From Xanthomonas sp. (lineage in GTDB: Bacteria > Pseudomonadota > Gammaproteobacteria > Xanthomonadales > Xanthomonadaceae), in assembly GCF_017163755.1 (NCBI RefSeq), contig NZ_JAFIWC010000003.1, forward strand, positions 1 to 64,000: 64,000 nucleotides of DNA. Reading direction: 5' to 3'. This document shows positions 18,460 through 26,953 of this stretch, piece by piece. The first letter of the stretch is position 1; each line of letters opens with the position of its first letter. The notes beneath the pieces are model-generated. The model ran no database searches. It had not been told where the DNA came from and saw only the letters and a list, made by a program, of their open reading frames with translations. The position numbers and the translations under genes are program-made.

Positions 18460-19506
18460 ATGCGAATCCTGATCACCGGCAACATGGGCTATGTGGGCCC
18501 GGTCGTGGTGGCGCACCTGCGCCGGCGCTATCCGCAGGCGCACCTGGTCGGCGTGGACCGCGGCTGGTTCGCGCATTGCCTCACCGAGCCGCTGCGGCTG
18601 CCGGAGGTGCTGCTGGACCAGCAGTGGTTCGGCGACGTGCGCGACCTGCGCGCCGAGCAGTTGCGCGGGTTCGATGCGGTGGTGCACCTAGCGGCGATCT
18701 CCAACGACGCGATGGGCAACCGCTTCGAGCAGGTCACCGACGCGATCAACCATCGCGCCAGCGTGCAGGTCGCGCGCGCCGCCTCGGAGGCGGGCGTGCG
18801 CCATTTCGTGTTCGCCTCCAGCTGCAGCGTGTACGGCGCCGCCGCCGACGGCACGCCGCGCGACGAGCGCAGCGCGCTGGCGCCGCTGACCGCCTACGCG
18901 CGCTCCAAGATCGACACCGAGCGCGCGCTGGCCGGCCTGCACACCGACATGGTGGTGACCTGCCTGCGCTTCGCCACCGCCTGCGGCGCGTCGCCGCGGC
19001 TGCGGCTGGACCTGGTGCTCAACGATTTCGTCGCCAGCGCGCTGGTCCATCGGCGGGTCGACGTGCTTTCCGACGGCACCCCCTGGCGTCCGTTGATCCA
19101 CGTGCGCGACATGGCGCGGGCGATCGAGTGGGCGCTGTCGCGCGGGCCGGAGCAGGGCGGCCGCTACCTGGCGGTGAATGCCGGCGCGGCCGGCTGGAAC
19201 GTGCGCATCCGCGAGCTGGCCGAGGCGGTCGGCGCGGCCACCCCCGGCGTGGACGTGCGCATCGCCGACCAGGCGCCGCTGGACGCGCGCTCGTATCGGG
19301 TCGATTTCTCGCTCTACGAGCGGCTGGCGCCCGGGCACCAGCCGGCCGAATCGCTGGGCGAGGCGATCGCCGAACTCCACGCCCTGCTCACCCGGCTGGG
19401 CTTCGACGATCCGGACTTCCGCAATTCGCGCCTGGTCCGGCTGCGGGTGCTGCAGGCGCTGGTGGATTCGAACGCGCTCACCGACCAGCTGAGGGCCGCC
19501 GCATGA
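18460..19506 (+). CDS. NAD-dependent epimerase/dehydratase (extended SDR)
   Basis: A 348-residue extended short-chain dehydrogenase. The NAD-binding motif is GNMGYVG (G7, G10, G13) and the catalytic pair is Y146/K150 in AYARSK, with SSCSVYG upstream. It directly follows the CDP-glucose-forming gene, so a nucleotide-sugar 4,6-dehydratase or epimerase role is likely. The sequence is not the usual CDP-glucose 4,6-dehydratase (RfbG), which has a different N-terminal motif as I recall it. The substrate is therefore an inference from position. The 3' end overlaps the next gene by ATGA. Confidence 0.85.
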   Translation: MRILITGNMGYVGPVVVAHLRRRYPQAHLVGVDRGWFAHCLTEPLRLPEVLLDQQWFGDVRDLRAEQLRGFDAVVHLAAISNDAMGNRFEQVTDAINHRASVQVARAASEAGVRHFVFASSCSVYGAAADGTPRDERSALAPLTAYARSKIDTERALAGLHTDMVVTCLRFATACGASPRLRLDLVLNDFVASALVHRRVDVLSDGTPWRPLIHVRDMARAIEWALSRGPEQGGRYLAVNAGAAGWNVRIRELAEAVGAATPGVDVRIADQAPLDARSYRVDFSLYERLAPGHQPAESLGEAIAELHALLTRLGFDDPDFRNSRLVRLRVLQALVDSNALTDQLRAAA

Positions 19507-20087
19507 TCTTCCATCCCACCCCGCTGCGCGGTGCCGCAGTGATCGAGCCGGAGCGACGCGGCGACCAGCGCGGCTGGTTCTCGCGGCTGTTCTGCGAGAA
19601 GGAGATGCGCCAGGCCGGGCTGCAGGAGCGCTTCGTGCAGATGAACAATTCCAGCAGCGCCGACGCCGGCACGCTGCGCGGCCTGCACTACCAGTTGCCG
19701 CCGTCGGCCGAGGCCAAGACGGTGCGCTGCATCCGCGGCGCGTTCTGGGACGTGATCGTGGACCTGCGCCCGGATTCTGAAACCTACCGGCAGTGGTACG
19801 GGCTGGAGCTGAGCCCCGACAACGGCCTGGCGCTGTACGTGCCGCAGGGCTTCGCCCATGGCTTCATCACCTTGAAGGCCGACAGCGAAGCGCTGTACCT
19901 GTCCAGCGCCTTCTACGACCCGGCCTGCGAGCGCGGCCTGCGCTGGGACGACCCGGCCATCGGCATCCAGTGGCCGATCGCGCCGGAGACCGTGTCGGCC
20001 AAGGACGCGGGCTGGCCGGACTTCGATCCCGCCTTCCATGGCGTGGAGCAGTTGCGCGGCCTCGGCGCGGACCGGGCGTTCGCATGA
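19503..20087 (+). CDS. dTDP-4-dehydrorhamnose 3,5-epimerase-like protein (RmlC family)
   Basis: A cupin-fold sugar-nucleotide epimerase of 194 residues. RmlC features are ERRGDQRGWFSRLF near the start, the base histidine H62 in LRGLHYQ, VDLRPDSETY, YVPQGFAHGF, and the aromatic YDP plus RWDDPAIGIQWP at the C-terminus. No other dTDP-rhamnose genes (rmlA, B or D) are here. Since it sits in an rfbF operon, the real substrate is probably a 4-keto CDP-sugar. Overlaps at both ends show translational coupling. Confidence 0.85.
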   Translation: MIFHPTPLRGAAVIEPERRGDQRGWFSRLFCEKEMRQAGLQERFVQMNNSSSADAGTLRGLHYQLPPSAEAKTVRCIRGAFWDVIVDLRPDSETYRQWYGLELSPDNGLALYVPQGFAHGFITLKADSEALYLSSAFYDPACERGLRWDDPAIGIQWPIAPETVSAKDAGWPDFDPAFHGVEQLRGLGADRAFA

Positions 20088-21385
20088 TGATCGATCGCCT
20101 GCTGCGCGAACGCGCCGCGCAGGGGCAGCCGCTGCGCGTGGGCCTGTACGGCGCCGGCTTCATGGCCCGCGGCCTGATCAACCAGATCGCCAATTCGGTG
20201 CCGGGCATGCGCGTGGCCGCGGTGTGCAATCGCAACGTGGACAAGGCGCAGCGCGCGCTGCGCGAGGCCGGGCTGGAATCGCGACGGGCGGATTCGGCCG
20301 CGGCGCTGGAGCGCTGTATCGGCGCGGGCGAGCCGGCGGTGACCGACGATCCGGCGTTGCTGTACGCGTGCGGGCTGCTGGACTGCCTGGTGGACGCGAC
20401 CGGCGCAGTGGAATACGGCGCGGCGCTGACCCTGGGCGCGATCGAGAACGGACGCGACGTGGTCAGCATGAACGCCGAGCTCGACGCCACCGTCGGGCCG
20501 CTGCTCAAGCGCAAAGCCGATGCCGCCGGGGCGATCTTCAGCGGCTGCGACGGCGACCAGCCCGGTGTGCAGATGAACCTGTACCGCTTCGTGCGCTCGA
20601 TCGGCCTGACGCCGCTGCTGTGCGGCAACATCAAGGGCCTGCAGGATCCCTATCGCACGCCGGCGACGCAGGCGGCGTTCGCGGCCAGGTGGGGCCAGGA
20701 TCCGCACATGGTCACCAGCTTCGCCGATGGCACCAAGATCAGCTTCGAGCAGGCGATCGTCGCCAATGCCACCGGCATGTCGATCCTGCAGCGCGGCATG
20801 CGCGGGCTGGACCACCGCGAGCACGTGGACCGGCTGGTGGAGCGGTTCGACGCGGAGGAACTGAAGGCGGTCGGCGGCGCGGTCGACTACGTGGTCGGCG
20901 CCACGCCGGGCCCGGGCGTGTTCGTGCTGGCCAGCCACGACGACCCCAAGCAGCGGCACTACCTCAACCTGTACAAGCTCGGCGAAGGGCCGCTGTACAG
21001 CTTCTACACGCCCTACCACCTGTGCCACTTCGAAGTGCCGCTGTCGGTGGCGCGGGTGGCGCTGCTGCGCGACCCGGTGCTGCAGGCCCTGGCCGGCCCG
21101 CGGGTGGAGGTGGTGGCCACCGCCAAGCGCGACCTGAAGCAGGGCGAGGTCATCGACGGCCTCGGCGGCTACATGAGCTATGGGCAATGCGAGACCGCGG
21201 AGGTGACCGCCGAGGCGCGGCTGCTGCCGATGGGCGTGGCCGAAGGCTGCACCCTGCTGCGCGACGTCGCCAAGGACCAGGTGCTCGCATACGCCGACGT
21301 GCGCCTGCCGCCGGGGCGGCTGCTCGATGCGCTGCGCGAGGAGCAGTACGCCGTATTCGGGCGCGGCCGGCCGGTCGCCGCGTGA
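20084..21385 (+). CDS. NAD(P)-dependent oxidoreductase, homoserine-dehydrogenase-like, with SAF domain
   Basis: A 433-residue protein. The N-terminal Rossmann domain begins RVGLYGAGFMARGLINQIA, and LDCLVDATGAVEYGA and SMNAELDATVGPLL resemble homoserine-dehydrogenase-like oxidoreductases. The C-terminal part from about residue 340 (TAKRDLKQGEVIDGLGGYMSYG..GVAEGCTLLRDVAKDQVLAYADV) matches SAF domains, named for antifreeze, sialic acid synthase and flagellar proteins. Such proteins occur in polysaccharide clusters beside rfbF and RmlC-like genes, but I know no proven reaction. It may reduce or branch the keto-sugar. Confidence 0.75.
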   Translation: MMIDRLLRERAAQGQPLRVGLYGAGFMARGLINQIANSVPGMRVAAVCNRNVDKAQRALREAGLESRRADSAAALERCIGAGEPAVTDDPALLYACGLLDCLVDATGAVEYGAALTLGAIENGRDVVSMNAELDATVGPLLKRKADAAGAIFSGCDGDQPGVQMNLYRFVRSIGLTPLLCGNIKGLQDPYRTPATQAAFAARWGQDPHMVTSFADGTKISFEQAIVANATGMSILQRGMRGLDHREHVDRLVERFDAEELKAVGGAVDYVVGATPGPGVFVLASHDDPKQRHYLNLYKLGEGPLYSFYTPYHLCHFEVPLSVARVALLRDPVLQALAGPRVEVVATAKRDLKQGEVIDGLGGYMSYGQCETAEVTAEARLLPMGVAEGCTLLRDVAKDQVLAYADVRLPPGRLLDALREEQYAVFGRGRPVAA

Positions 21386-21399
21386 GGGACTGAGGCGGC

Positions 21400-22443
21400 A
21401 TGGCGAGCGCGCCGCGTCCGACCCTGGACGTGCTGCAGGGCGGACGCGCCCTAGCGGCACTGGCGGTGGCGCTGAGTCATTCGGTGCTGCCGACCGAGCA
21501 CTTCGTCGGGCCGATGCCCGATGCGCTGACCGGCGTGCTCGCATACGGCTACCTGGGCGTGGACTTCTTCTTCGTCCTGTCCGGTTTCATCATCCACTAC
21601 GTCAACGCCGACCGCGCCGCACGGCCCGGCTGGAGCTGGCGCTACGCCGAAAGCCGCCTGACCCGCATCTACATTCCGTACTGGCCGGTGGGGCTGGCGC
21701 TGGCGGCGCTGTATACGTTGCGTCCGGCCGATGGGCCCGGCTACGACTGGTCGTGGCCGGCGACGCTGACCCTGCTGCCGATCGGCGGCCAGGCGGCGCT
21801 GGGCGTGGCGTGGACGCTGGCGTTCGAACTCACCTTCTACCTGCTGGCGTGGGTGTTCTACCGCTGCGGGCGGCCGCTGCTGCTGGCGTCGGCATGGGCG
21901 CTGGCGATCGCGGCGAACGCGCTGTTCGGCGCGCCGTTCGAACAGCCGCTGGACCTGTCCGCGCGCTCGCTGCTGCTGAACCCGATCAACCTCGAGTTCG
22001 TGTTCGGCATGGCGGCGGCGGCCCTGGCGCAGACGCGGCGCTGCCCGCCGTGGCTGTGCGCGCTGTGCGCGCTGGCGGCGCTGGCCGTGTTCGCGGCGCT
22101 GGGGCTGCAGCGGCAGCAGTCGCCGTGGTTCGGCCTGGCCACCGCGTGCGCGATGGCGGGACTGGTGCAGATGGAGTGGCAGGGCAGGGTGCGCGTGCCG
22201 CGCTGGCTGGTGGCGCTCGGCGACGCGTCCTACGCCATCTACCTGATCCACATGCCGCTGCTCTCGCTCAGCTCGCGCGCCACGGCGCACCTAGGGCCGC
22301 TGGCGCTGTATCCGGTCAACCTCGCCATCGGCCTGGTGACGGTGGCAGCCGCGGGCCTGGCCTACCACTACCTGTTCGAGCGCCGCGCGTTGGCGCTGGC
22401 GCGGCATGCGCTGGAACGGCTGGCCGTGGCGCTTCGCCGCTAG
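21400..22443 (+). CDS. Acyltransferase family 3 membrane protein
   Basis: A 347-residue integral membrane protein with about ten hydrophobic segments. Family signatures are GGRALAALAVALSH with the catalytic-type histidine, YLGVDFFFVLSGFIIHYV, SRLTRIYIPYW, and YAIYLIHMPLLSL near the end. Such proteins O-acetylate LPS, O-antigen or exopolysaccharide sugars. It is the last gene of the sugar operon, 14 bases after the SAF oxidoreductase. Its 3' end overlaps the convergent PQ-loop gene by four bases. Confidence 0.9.
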   Translation: MASAPRPTLDVLQGGRALAALAVALSHSVLPTEHFVGPMPDALTGVLAYGYLGVDFFFVLSGFIIHYVNADRAARPGWSWRYAESRLTRIYIPYWPVGLALAALYTLRPADGPGYDWSWPATLTLLPIGGQAALGVAWTLAFELTFYLLAWVFYRCGRPLLLASAWALAIAANALFGAPFEQPLDLSARSLLLNPINLEFVFGMAAAALAQTRRCPPWLCALCALAALAVFAALGLQRQQSPWFGLATACAMAGLVQMEWQGRVRVPRWLVALGDASYAIYLIHMPLLSLSSRATAHLGPLALYPVNLAIGLVTVAAAGLAYHYLFERRALALARHALERLAVALRR

Positions 22444-22745
22444 CGCGGATCGGCACCGGCCGCCGCGCCGCCGCGCTGCGCTTCGATCCGCCGGCGTTTG
22501 CGCCAGGCCAGGTACTGCCCCACCAGCGCGGTGAGCAGCACCAGGCTGTTGGTGACCACGAACACCAGGTTGTCGACCAGCGCGCTGTAGGCGATGAACA
22601 GGCACGATGCGGTGATCTGGCCGACGAACAGCCAGCTGGATACGGCCTGGATATCGCTGGACTGCGATTGCTTGTAGATCTGCCGGCTCAGCGTGGCGAT
22701 CAGCACCGCGGTGGCCAGCCATCCGACGAGGTCTGTCAGGTTCAT
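22440..22745 (-). CDS. Small three-helix membrane protein, SemiSWEET/PQ-loop-like
   Basis: 101 residues with three hydrophobic helices (about residues 5-21, 36-58 and 61-80) and a basic, hydrophilic C-terminus. The pattern GWLATAVLIATLSRQIYKQ..DIQAVSSWLF resembles bacterial SemiSWEET half-transporters, in which a proline-glutamine pair ends helix 1; here that pair is RQ. Sugar export or import is possible but unproven. The gap upstream (22746-23034) shows nothing recognisable. Confidence 0.65.
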   Translation of the reverse strand: MNLTDLVGWLATAVLIATLSRQIYKQSQSSDIQAVSSWLFVGQITASCLFIAYSALVDNLVFVVTNSLVLLTALVGQYLAWRKRRRIEAQRGGAAAGADPR

Positions 22746-23034
22746 TGCGCAGCGCGGCCTGGTCTGGGAAACGGGCAGTGTGTTGGCCGCGGCGTGGTGG
22801 GCGGGTCAATGGGATGCGATGGTTTCGTCTGGATCGGACGCCGAGCGGTACGTCGGCGCGGCGCGGGAACGCGGATGCCCGCTTGCGCCACCGCAAGCCG
22901 TTCGCGCCGGCAGGTCCGCCCCCAGTGCGCATCGGCAATCGCTGTTCCATGAGCCGCTCGCTGGGTCGCCGAGCCTGCCGATGCCGATCTCCATGCGGAG
23001 CGGCCGCAGAGCCTGCAGGTTGTGCAAGATCCGC

Positions 23035-23421
23035 TTATTTTTCGCGATAGAAGATCATTCCGCCATGGTGCAGCTCGTCCTGGCTGACGAACGTACCGTC
23101 GGCAGTGAAGCCGGTGTCGTCCCAGTAGTCGATATGGTTCCCATCGACTTCGTAGCGTCCCTGGTACGCGCTCTTGCGCGTGCCGCGCGCTTCGTCGTAG
23201 CGACCGTTCGGTAGCAGTGCCTGGCGGATATGGCCATCGGCCGTGACCCACATGCCGACATAGGGATGGTGTCGCATCTTCTGGTTCCGTTGCGTGTCTG
23301 TGGCGGGTTGGTTGGGATTGGAAGCGGCCGCCTGCGCGCTCGCGGCGGCCACGGTGGCCGCGAGCAGGGCCGCTGCGGCGAGCGACGCCCACCTGCGTGC
23401 CGCGTTCGGTTCGCCGCTCAT
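23035..23421 (-). CDS. Atu4866-domain protein with signal peptide
   Basis: 128 residues. The first 32 or so residues form a signal peptide (ASLAAAALLAATVAAASAQA). The rest is a single Atu4866-type domain: HHPYVGMWVTADGHIRQ, LPNGRYDEARG, YQGRYEVDGNHIDYWDDTGF, ADGTFVSQDELHHGGMIFYR. It is predicted to be a small periplasmic beta-barrel of unknown function. The start overlaps the preceding gene by ATGA, so it is the last gene of the aldo/keto reductase operon. Confidence 0.85.
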   Translation of the reverse strand: MSGEPNAARRWASLAAAALLAATVAAASAQAAASNPNQPATDTQRNQKMRHHPYVGMWVTADGHIRQALLPNGRYDEARGTRKSAYQGRYEVDGNHIDYWDDTGFTADGTFVSQDELHHGGMIFYREK

Positions 23422-23969
23422 CGTTCGCCTCCGCCGGCGGGCGCCGGAACGCGGTGGAGCACGTCGTCGTAGGGGGCGAGATCTAGGAATGCATTGACCT
23501 CGACGGCCTTGCCGCCTGCCATGCGGAAGATCCAGACATAGCGGTTGCGGTAGGGGCGGCCGTCGCCGGCGACGGCTTCGCCTTCCCAATGGATGATGAC
23601 GTGGTCGCCGTCGGCCCAGACCCGTTTGGACACCGGGCGCACCGGCGTGCGCAAGCGGCTGACGAACGGCCGCACCGCGCGGGCCATGAACTCGTCGCGG
23701 CCCCGGTACGTGCCTGCGCTCGGTCCGGATCCTTCCACCGTCCACACGCTGTCGGCGGCGAGCATCTCGTCGAAGAAGCCCGTGCCGCCGGCCGCCCAGC
23801 GGTCGAACGCGGCGGTGACGGTGTGCCTGTTGCGCTCGGTCTGCATCGGCTCGGGCGCCGCAGCCGTCGCCACCGGCGCTGCCTGCAGCGCCATCAGCGC
23901 GGCCGTCCAGCCGAGCAGCATTCCGGCGACGGCAATGGCGGTTCTCTTGCTGAAGTTCATGCGGGCCAT
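23418..23969 (-). CDS. Secreted NTF2/SnoaL-like protein
   Basis: 183 residues. An N-terminal signal peptide (AIAVAGMLLGWTAALMALQAAPVATAA) precedes a SnoaL/ketosteroid-isomerase-like domain: AAFDRWAAGGTGFFDEMLAADSVWTV, YRGRDEFMARAV, HVIIHWEGEAVAGDGRPYRNRYVWIFRMAGGKAVEVNAFLD. An alternative start lies three codons in (23960). It lies 4 bases downstream of the aldo/keto reductase and is coupled to the Atu4866 gene. Function unknown. Confidence 0.85.
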   Translation of the reverse strand: MARMNFSKRTAIAVAGMLLGWTAALMALQAAPVATAAAPEPMQTERNRHTVTAAFDRWAAGGTGFFDEMLAADSVWTVEGSGPSAGTYRGRDEFMARAVRPFVSRLRTPVRPVSKRVWADGDHVIIHWEGEAVAGDGRPYRNRYVWIFRMAGGKAVEVNAFLDLAPYDDVLHRVPAPAGGGER

Positions 23970-23973
23970 GGCG

Positions 23974-25044
23974 TCACCTGCGCCCCTGCACGCTGGACGT
24001 GCCGAAGATCAACTGCTGCGCCATCGGCCGGCCGATGAAGTTCTGCGGGAAAATCGGCGCAAGCGCGCTGGCCTGGTCCAGCCGCTCCAGCTGGTCGCCG
24101 CTGAAGGCGATGCCCAGCGCCCCGAAATTGTCCTGCGCCTGCTCCAGAGTGCGCGCGCCCATCACCGGCGAAACCACCGCCGGATGCTGCAGCGTCCAGG
24201 CGAGCGCGACCTGCGAGCGCGACGCGCCCAGTTCCTCGGCGATCTCGCCCACCACATCCGCGATCGCCAGCGCGCGTTCGTTGAGATGGCCCGACGAGGC
24301 GATGACGCCCTTGCGCGTGGCCGAGACGTTCGCGGCGTTGTCGCCGGACAGGTCGGCGCGGCTGTACTTGCCGGTGAGGATCCCGCCGCCGAGCGGCGAC
24401 CAGGGCAGCACGCCCAGTCCCATCGCCTGCGCCATCGGCAGCAGTTCGTGTTCGACGCTGCGCTCGACCAGGCTGTATCCGATCTGCAACGCGACGAAGG
24501 GCGACCAGCCGCGCAGGTCGGCGAGGGTCTGCATCTGCGCCACCCGCCACGCCGGCGTGTTGCAGATGCCGACGTAGAGGATCTTGCCCGAGCGGACCAG
24601 GTCGTCCAGCGCGCGCATCACCTCCTCGGGCGTGGTGGTGAAATCCCAGGCGTGCACGTAGAGCAGGTCGATGCGGTCGGTGTCGAGCTGGCGCAGGCTG
24701 GTCTCGACCGAGCGCACGAGATTGAGCCGGTGGTTGCCGCCGGAATTGATGTCGGCCGGATCGCGCGCCATCGTGAACTTGGTGGCCAGCACGATGCGCT
24801 CGCGCTTGTCCTTGAGCAGGGCGCCGAGGATGCGCTCGGACTCGCCATTGGTGTAGTTGACCGAGGTGTCGACGAAGTTGCCGCCACGCTCGGTGTAGGC
24901 GTCGAAGATGCGCCGGGCCTCGCCCTGGTCGGCGCCCCAGCCCCAGTCCTGGCCGAAGGTCATGGTGCCCAGCGCCAGCGGCGAGACCCGCAGGCCGGAG
25001 CGGCCGAGCAGCCGGTAATGGTCCAGAGAAGAGGGTGCGGTCAT
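23974..25044 (-). CDS. Aldo/keto reductase
   Basis: An NADPH-dependent carbonyl reductase of 356 residues with a (beta/alpha)8 barrel. Family features are GRSGLRVSPLALGTMTFG, the catalytic aspartate/tyrosine stretch NFVDTSVNYTNGESERILG, the lysine in LATKF, and IDLLYVHAWDFTTTPEEVMRAL with the catalytic His. Near the end comes PVMGARTLEQAQDN. The ATG at 25044 was chosen because it gives the usual N-terminus. It is first in a three-gene operon and divergent from an AraC regulator, an arrangement like E. coli yqhC/yqhD. Confidence 0.9.
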   Translation of the reverse strand: MTAPSSLDHYRLLGRSGLRVSPLALGTMTFGQDWGWGADQGEARRIFDAYTERGGNFVDTSVNYTNGESERILGALLKDKRERIVLATKFTMARDPADINSGGNHRLNLVRSVETSLRQLDTDRIDLLYVHAWDFTTTPEEVMRALDDLVRSGKILYVGICNTPAWRVAQMQTLADLRGWSPFVALQIGYSLVERSVEHELLPMAQAMGLGVLPWSPLGGGILTGKYSRADLSGDNAANVSATRKGVIASSGHLNERALAIADVVGEIAEELGASRSQVALAWTLQHPAVVSPVMGARTLEQAQDNFGALGIAFSGDQLERLDQASALAPIFPQNFIGRPMAQQLIFGTSSVQGRR

Positions 25045-25196
25045 GATGCGGTCGCTCCTGGGCAGTGGTCGATGCGCTGCAATTTGCGCCGGAGCGGTGC
25101 CGGGGCGATAGTCGGCTTTTCCCGAATCCTTGCACGATCGTCCGAGACGTCGGTTTTCGCCTTCCGCGGCGCGGGAGGATGTGGAATAAGAGGCCC

Positions 25197-26078
25197 ATGA
25201 CCCCACTGCAGACGCTGATCGACCTCATCGCCCGGCACGCGCCGCACGACGGCACGTTCGGTGGCCGCCTTCCGGGCGTGAAGCTCATCCGCTCGTCCAC
25301 GCCGACCATGCCCATGCCGGTGATCTACGAGCCGACGGTCTGCTTCGTCGCGCAAGGGCGCAAGCGGGCGATGTTGGGAACGACGGCCTACAACTACGAG
25401 CCGGCGCGGCATCTGGTGGCGTCCGTCGGCCTGCCGGTGATGGGCGCGGTGACCGAGGCCACCGCAGCGAAGCCGTATCTGAGCCTTCAGCTGGACCTGG
25501 ACCTGGCCGAGCTGGGCGAACTCGCCATCCGGCATCCGCCGTTGCCCGGCGAACCGGTCGCCTTGCCGATGGGCCTGACGCTCGACCAGACCGGGCCGGC
25601 GCTGCTGGATGCGGTGGTGCGGCTGGCGCGCCTGCTCGACGCGCCGCGCGACATCGACGCGCTCGCCCCGCTCACCACCCGCGAGATCCTGTATCGCCTG
25701 CTGACCGGGCCCGGCGGCAACGTCATCCGGCACATGGCGCAGGCCGACAGCCGGCTCAGCCAGGTCGCACGCGCCATCGTGTGGATCCGCACGCATTTCC
25801 GCGAGGCGTGCCGCATCGAGGACGCGGCGGAGGTCGCGGGAATGAGCCGCTCCGCGTTCCACCAGCACTTCCGCACGGTCACCGCGATGAGTCCGATCGA
25901 ATTCCGCACCCAGCTGCGCATGCAGGAAGCGCGACGGCTGATGGTGAGCAGCGCGATGGACGCGGCCAGCGCCGGGTTCCACGTCGGCTACGACAGCCCT
26001 TCGCAGTTCAGTCGCGACTATTCGCGCATCTTCGGCACCCCGCCGGCCAAGCACGCGAAACTCCTGCGCGCGTCGTGA
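25197..26078 (+). CDS. AraC-family transcriptional regulator (YqhC-like)
   Basis: 293 residues: an N-terminal AraC_N sensor region (LPGVKLIRSSTPTMPMPVIYEPTVCFVAQGRK) and a C-terminal double helix-turn-helix. The latter reads RIEDAAEVAGMSRSAFHQHFRTVTAMSPIEFRTQLRMQEARRLM, then AGFHVGYDSPSQFSRDYSRIFGTPP. The ATG at 25197 follows AAGAGG by four bases; an ATG at 25179 sits too close to its GGGAGG. Regulators of this type respond to reactive aldehydes or electrophiles and activate the divergent reductase; that is inferred from the yqhC example. Confidence 0.88.
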   Translation: MTPLQTLIDLIARHAPHDGTFGGRLPGVKLIRSSTPTMPMPVIYEPTVCFVAQGRKRAMLGTTAYNYEPARHLVASVGLPVMGAVTEATAAKPYLSLQLDLDLAELGELAIRHPPLPGEPVALPMGLTLDQTGPALLDAVVRLARLLDAPRDIDALAPLTTREILYRLLTGPGGNVIRHMAQADSRLSQVARAIVWIRTHFREACRIEDAAEVAGMSRSAFHQHFRTVTAMSPIEFRTQLRMQEARRLMVSSAMDAASAGFHVGYDSPSQFSRDYSRIFGTPPAKHAKLLRAS

Positions 26079-26208
26079 GCGCCGAGCCTGGATACAGGCG
26101 GCGAGGGTTCGCCGGCGACCAGGTCGAGCCTGGTTGCCTGGCGGCCCGCGGCGGCACTCGGGCCGAACACGACGATTGAGCTAGAGCGCTTTTCCCAAGC
26201 GTCTTGCC

Positions 26209-26826
26209 TCAGCCTTCCAGCGCCAGCGGCACCACGCGCTGCAATAAGGCTTCGACCAGGGCCGGGTCGAAGTCCGGTTCGCGCGCAGCCATCAGGGCCA
26301 GGCCGTCGGAAAAGCACTGGATCATCGCGGCGGCCAGTTCCAGTTCGTCCGCAGCACGGGTTCGGCCCTGGCTGGCGTCGCGCTGCTGCAGCCAACCCAC
26401 GACCATCTGGCGCATGTCGCGGCCGTTGCGCTGCAGGTCGCGCGCGACGTGGACATCGCGCATGCCCAGCGCGGTGATCTCGCTCTGCAGGCCGACATGG
26501 AACGCGCTGACCTTGCGGCTGCGCCACAGTTCGAACGCCGATTGCAGCGCATCGGCCAGGCCGTCCGCGGCCTGGATCCGCGCCAGGCCCTGGCGGCTTT
26601 CCTTCAGGTGCTGTTCGATCAGCGCCAATACGATCGCGCGCTTGTTCTGGAAATAGTGATAGGGCAGGCCGGTGCTCAGGCCCGCACGCGCTGCGATCTT
26701 CGCCATCGACGCGGCCTCGAAGCCGTCCTCGATGAAGCACTCGCGCGCCGCGTCGAGGATGCGCTGGCGCTTTTGTTTGGCGTACTCGTTTTCCGAAGCG
26801 ACGTCGCTGCTGGCGAATGAAGGCAT
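26209..26826 (-). CDS. TetR-family transcriptional repressor
   Basis: 205 residues. The N-terminal helix-turn-helix is clear: KRQRILDAARECFIEDGF, then MAKIAARAGLSTGLPYHYFQNKRAIVLALI. The C-terminal ligand domain is unlike characterised ones, so the ligand is unknown. The ATG at 26826 was chosen because longer forms would extend over the palindromic site at 26877-26894. Divergent from the TonB receptor gene, which it probably represses along with itself. Confidence 0.88.
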   Translation of the reverse strand: MPSFASSDVASENEYAKQKRQRILDAARECFIEDGFEAASMAKIAARAGLSTGLPYHYFQNKRAIVLALIEQHLKESRQGLARIQAADGLADALQSAFELWRSRKVSAFHVGLQSEITALGMRDVHVARDLQRNGRDMRQMVVGWLQQRDASQGRTRAADELELAAAMIQCFSDGLALMAAREPDFDPALVEALLQRVVPLALEG

Positions 26827-26876
26827 GGATTCGCTCGCACGGTGGGATTGACGCCGATGGTAGCCCAGGGACGTAC

Positions 26877-26894
26877 GTTGAACGGTCATTCAAC
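26877..26894. promoter_or_regulatory. Palindromic operator candidate for the TetR repressor
   Basis: A perfect inverted repeat, GTTGAA-CGGTCA-TTCAAC, lies between the divergent tetR and TonB receptor starts. On the minus strand it directly follows a consensus -35 hexamer TTGACA (26900-26895), so it fills the spacer of a possible tetR promoter, where TetR operators usually sit. The matching -10 is poor. Binding is inferred. Confidence 0.55.
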
Positions 26895-26953
26895 TGTCAA
26901 CGGCGGCTCGCAAGATTGCCGGCTAATTCCTCCCCCCTTCAGGAACCATCACG

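Noticed and set aside
18460-21385. dTDP-rhamnose synthesis genes
   Set aside because: Only an RmlC-like protein is present; rmlA, rmlB and rmlD are absent and the nucleotidyltransferase is the RfbF (CTP) type.
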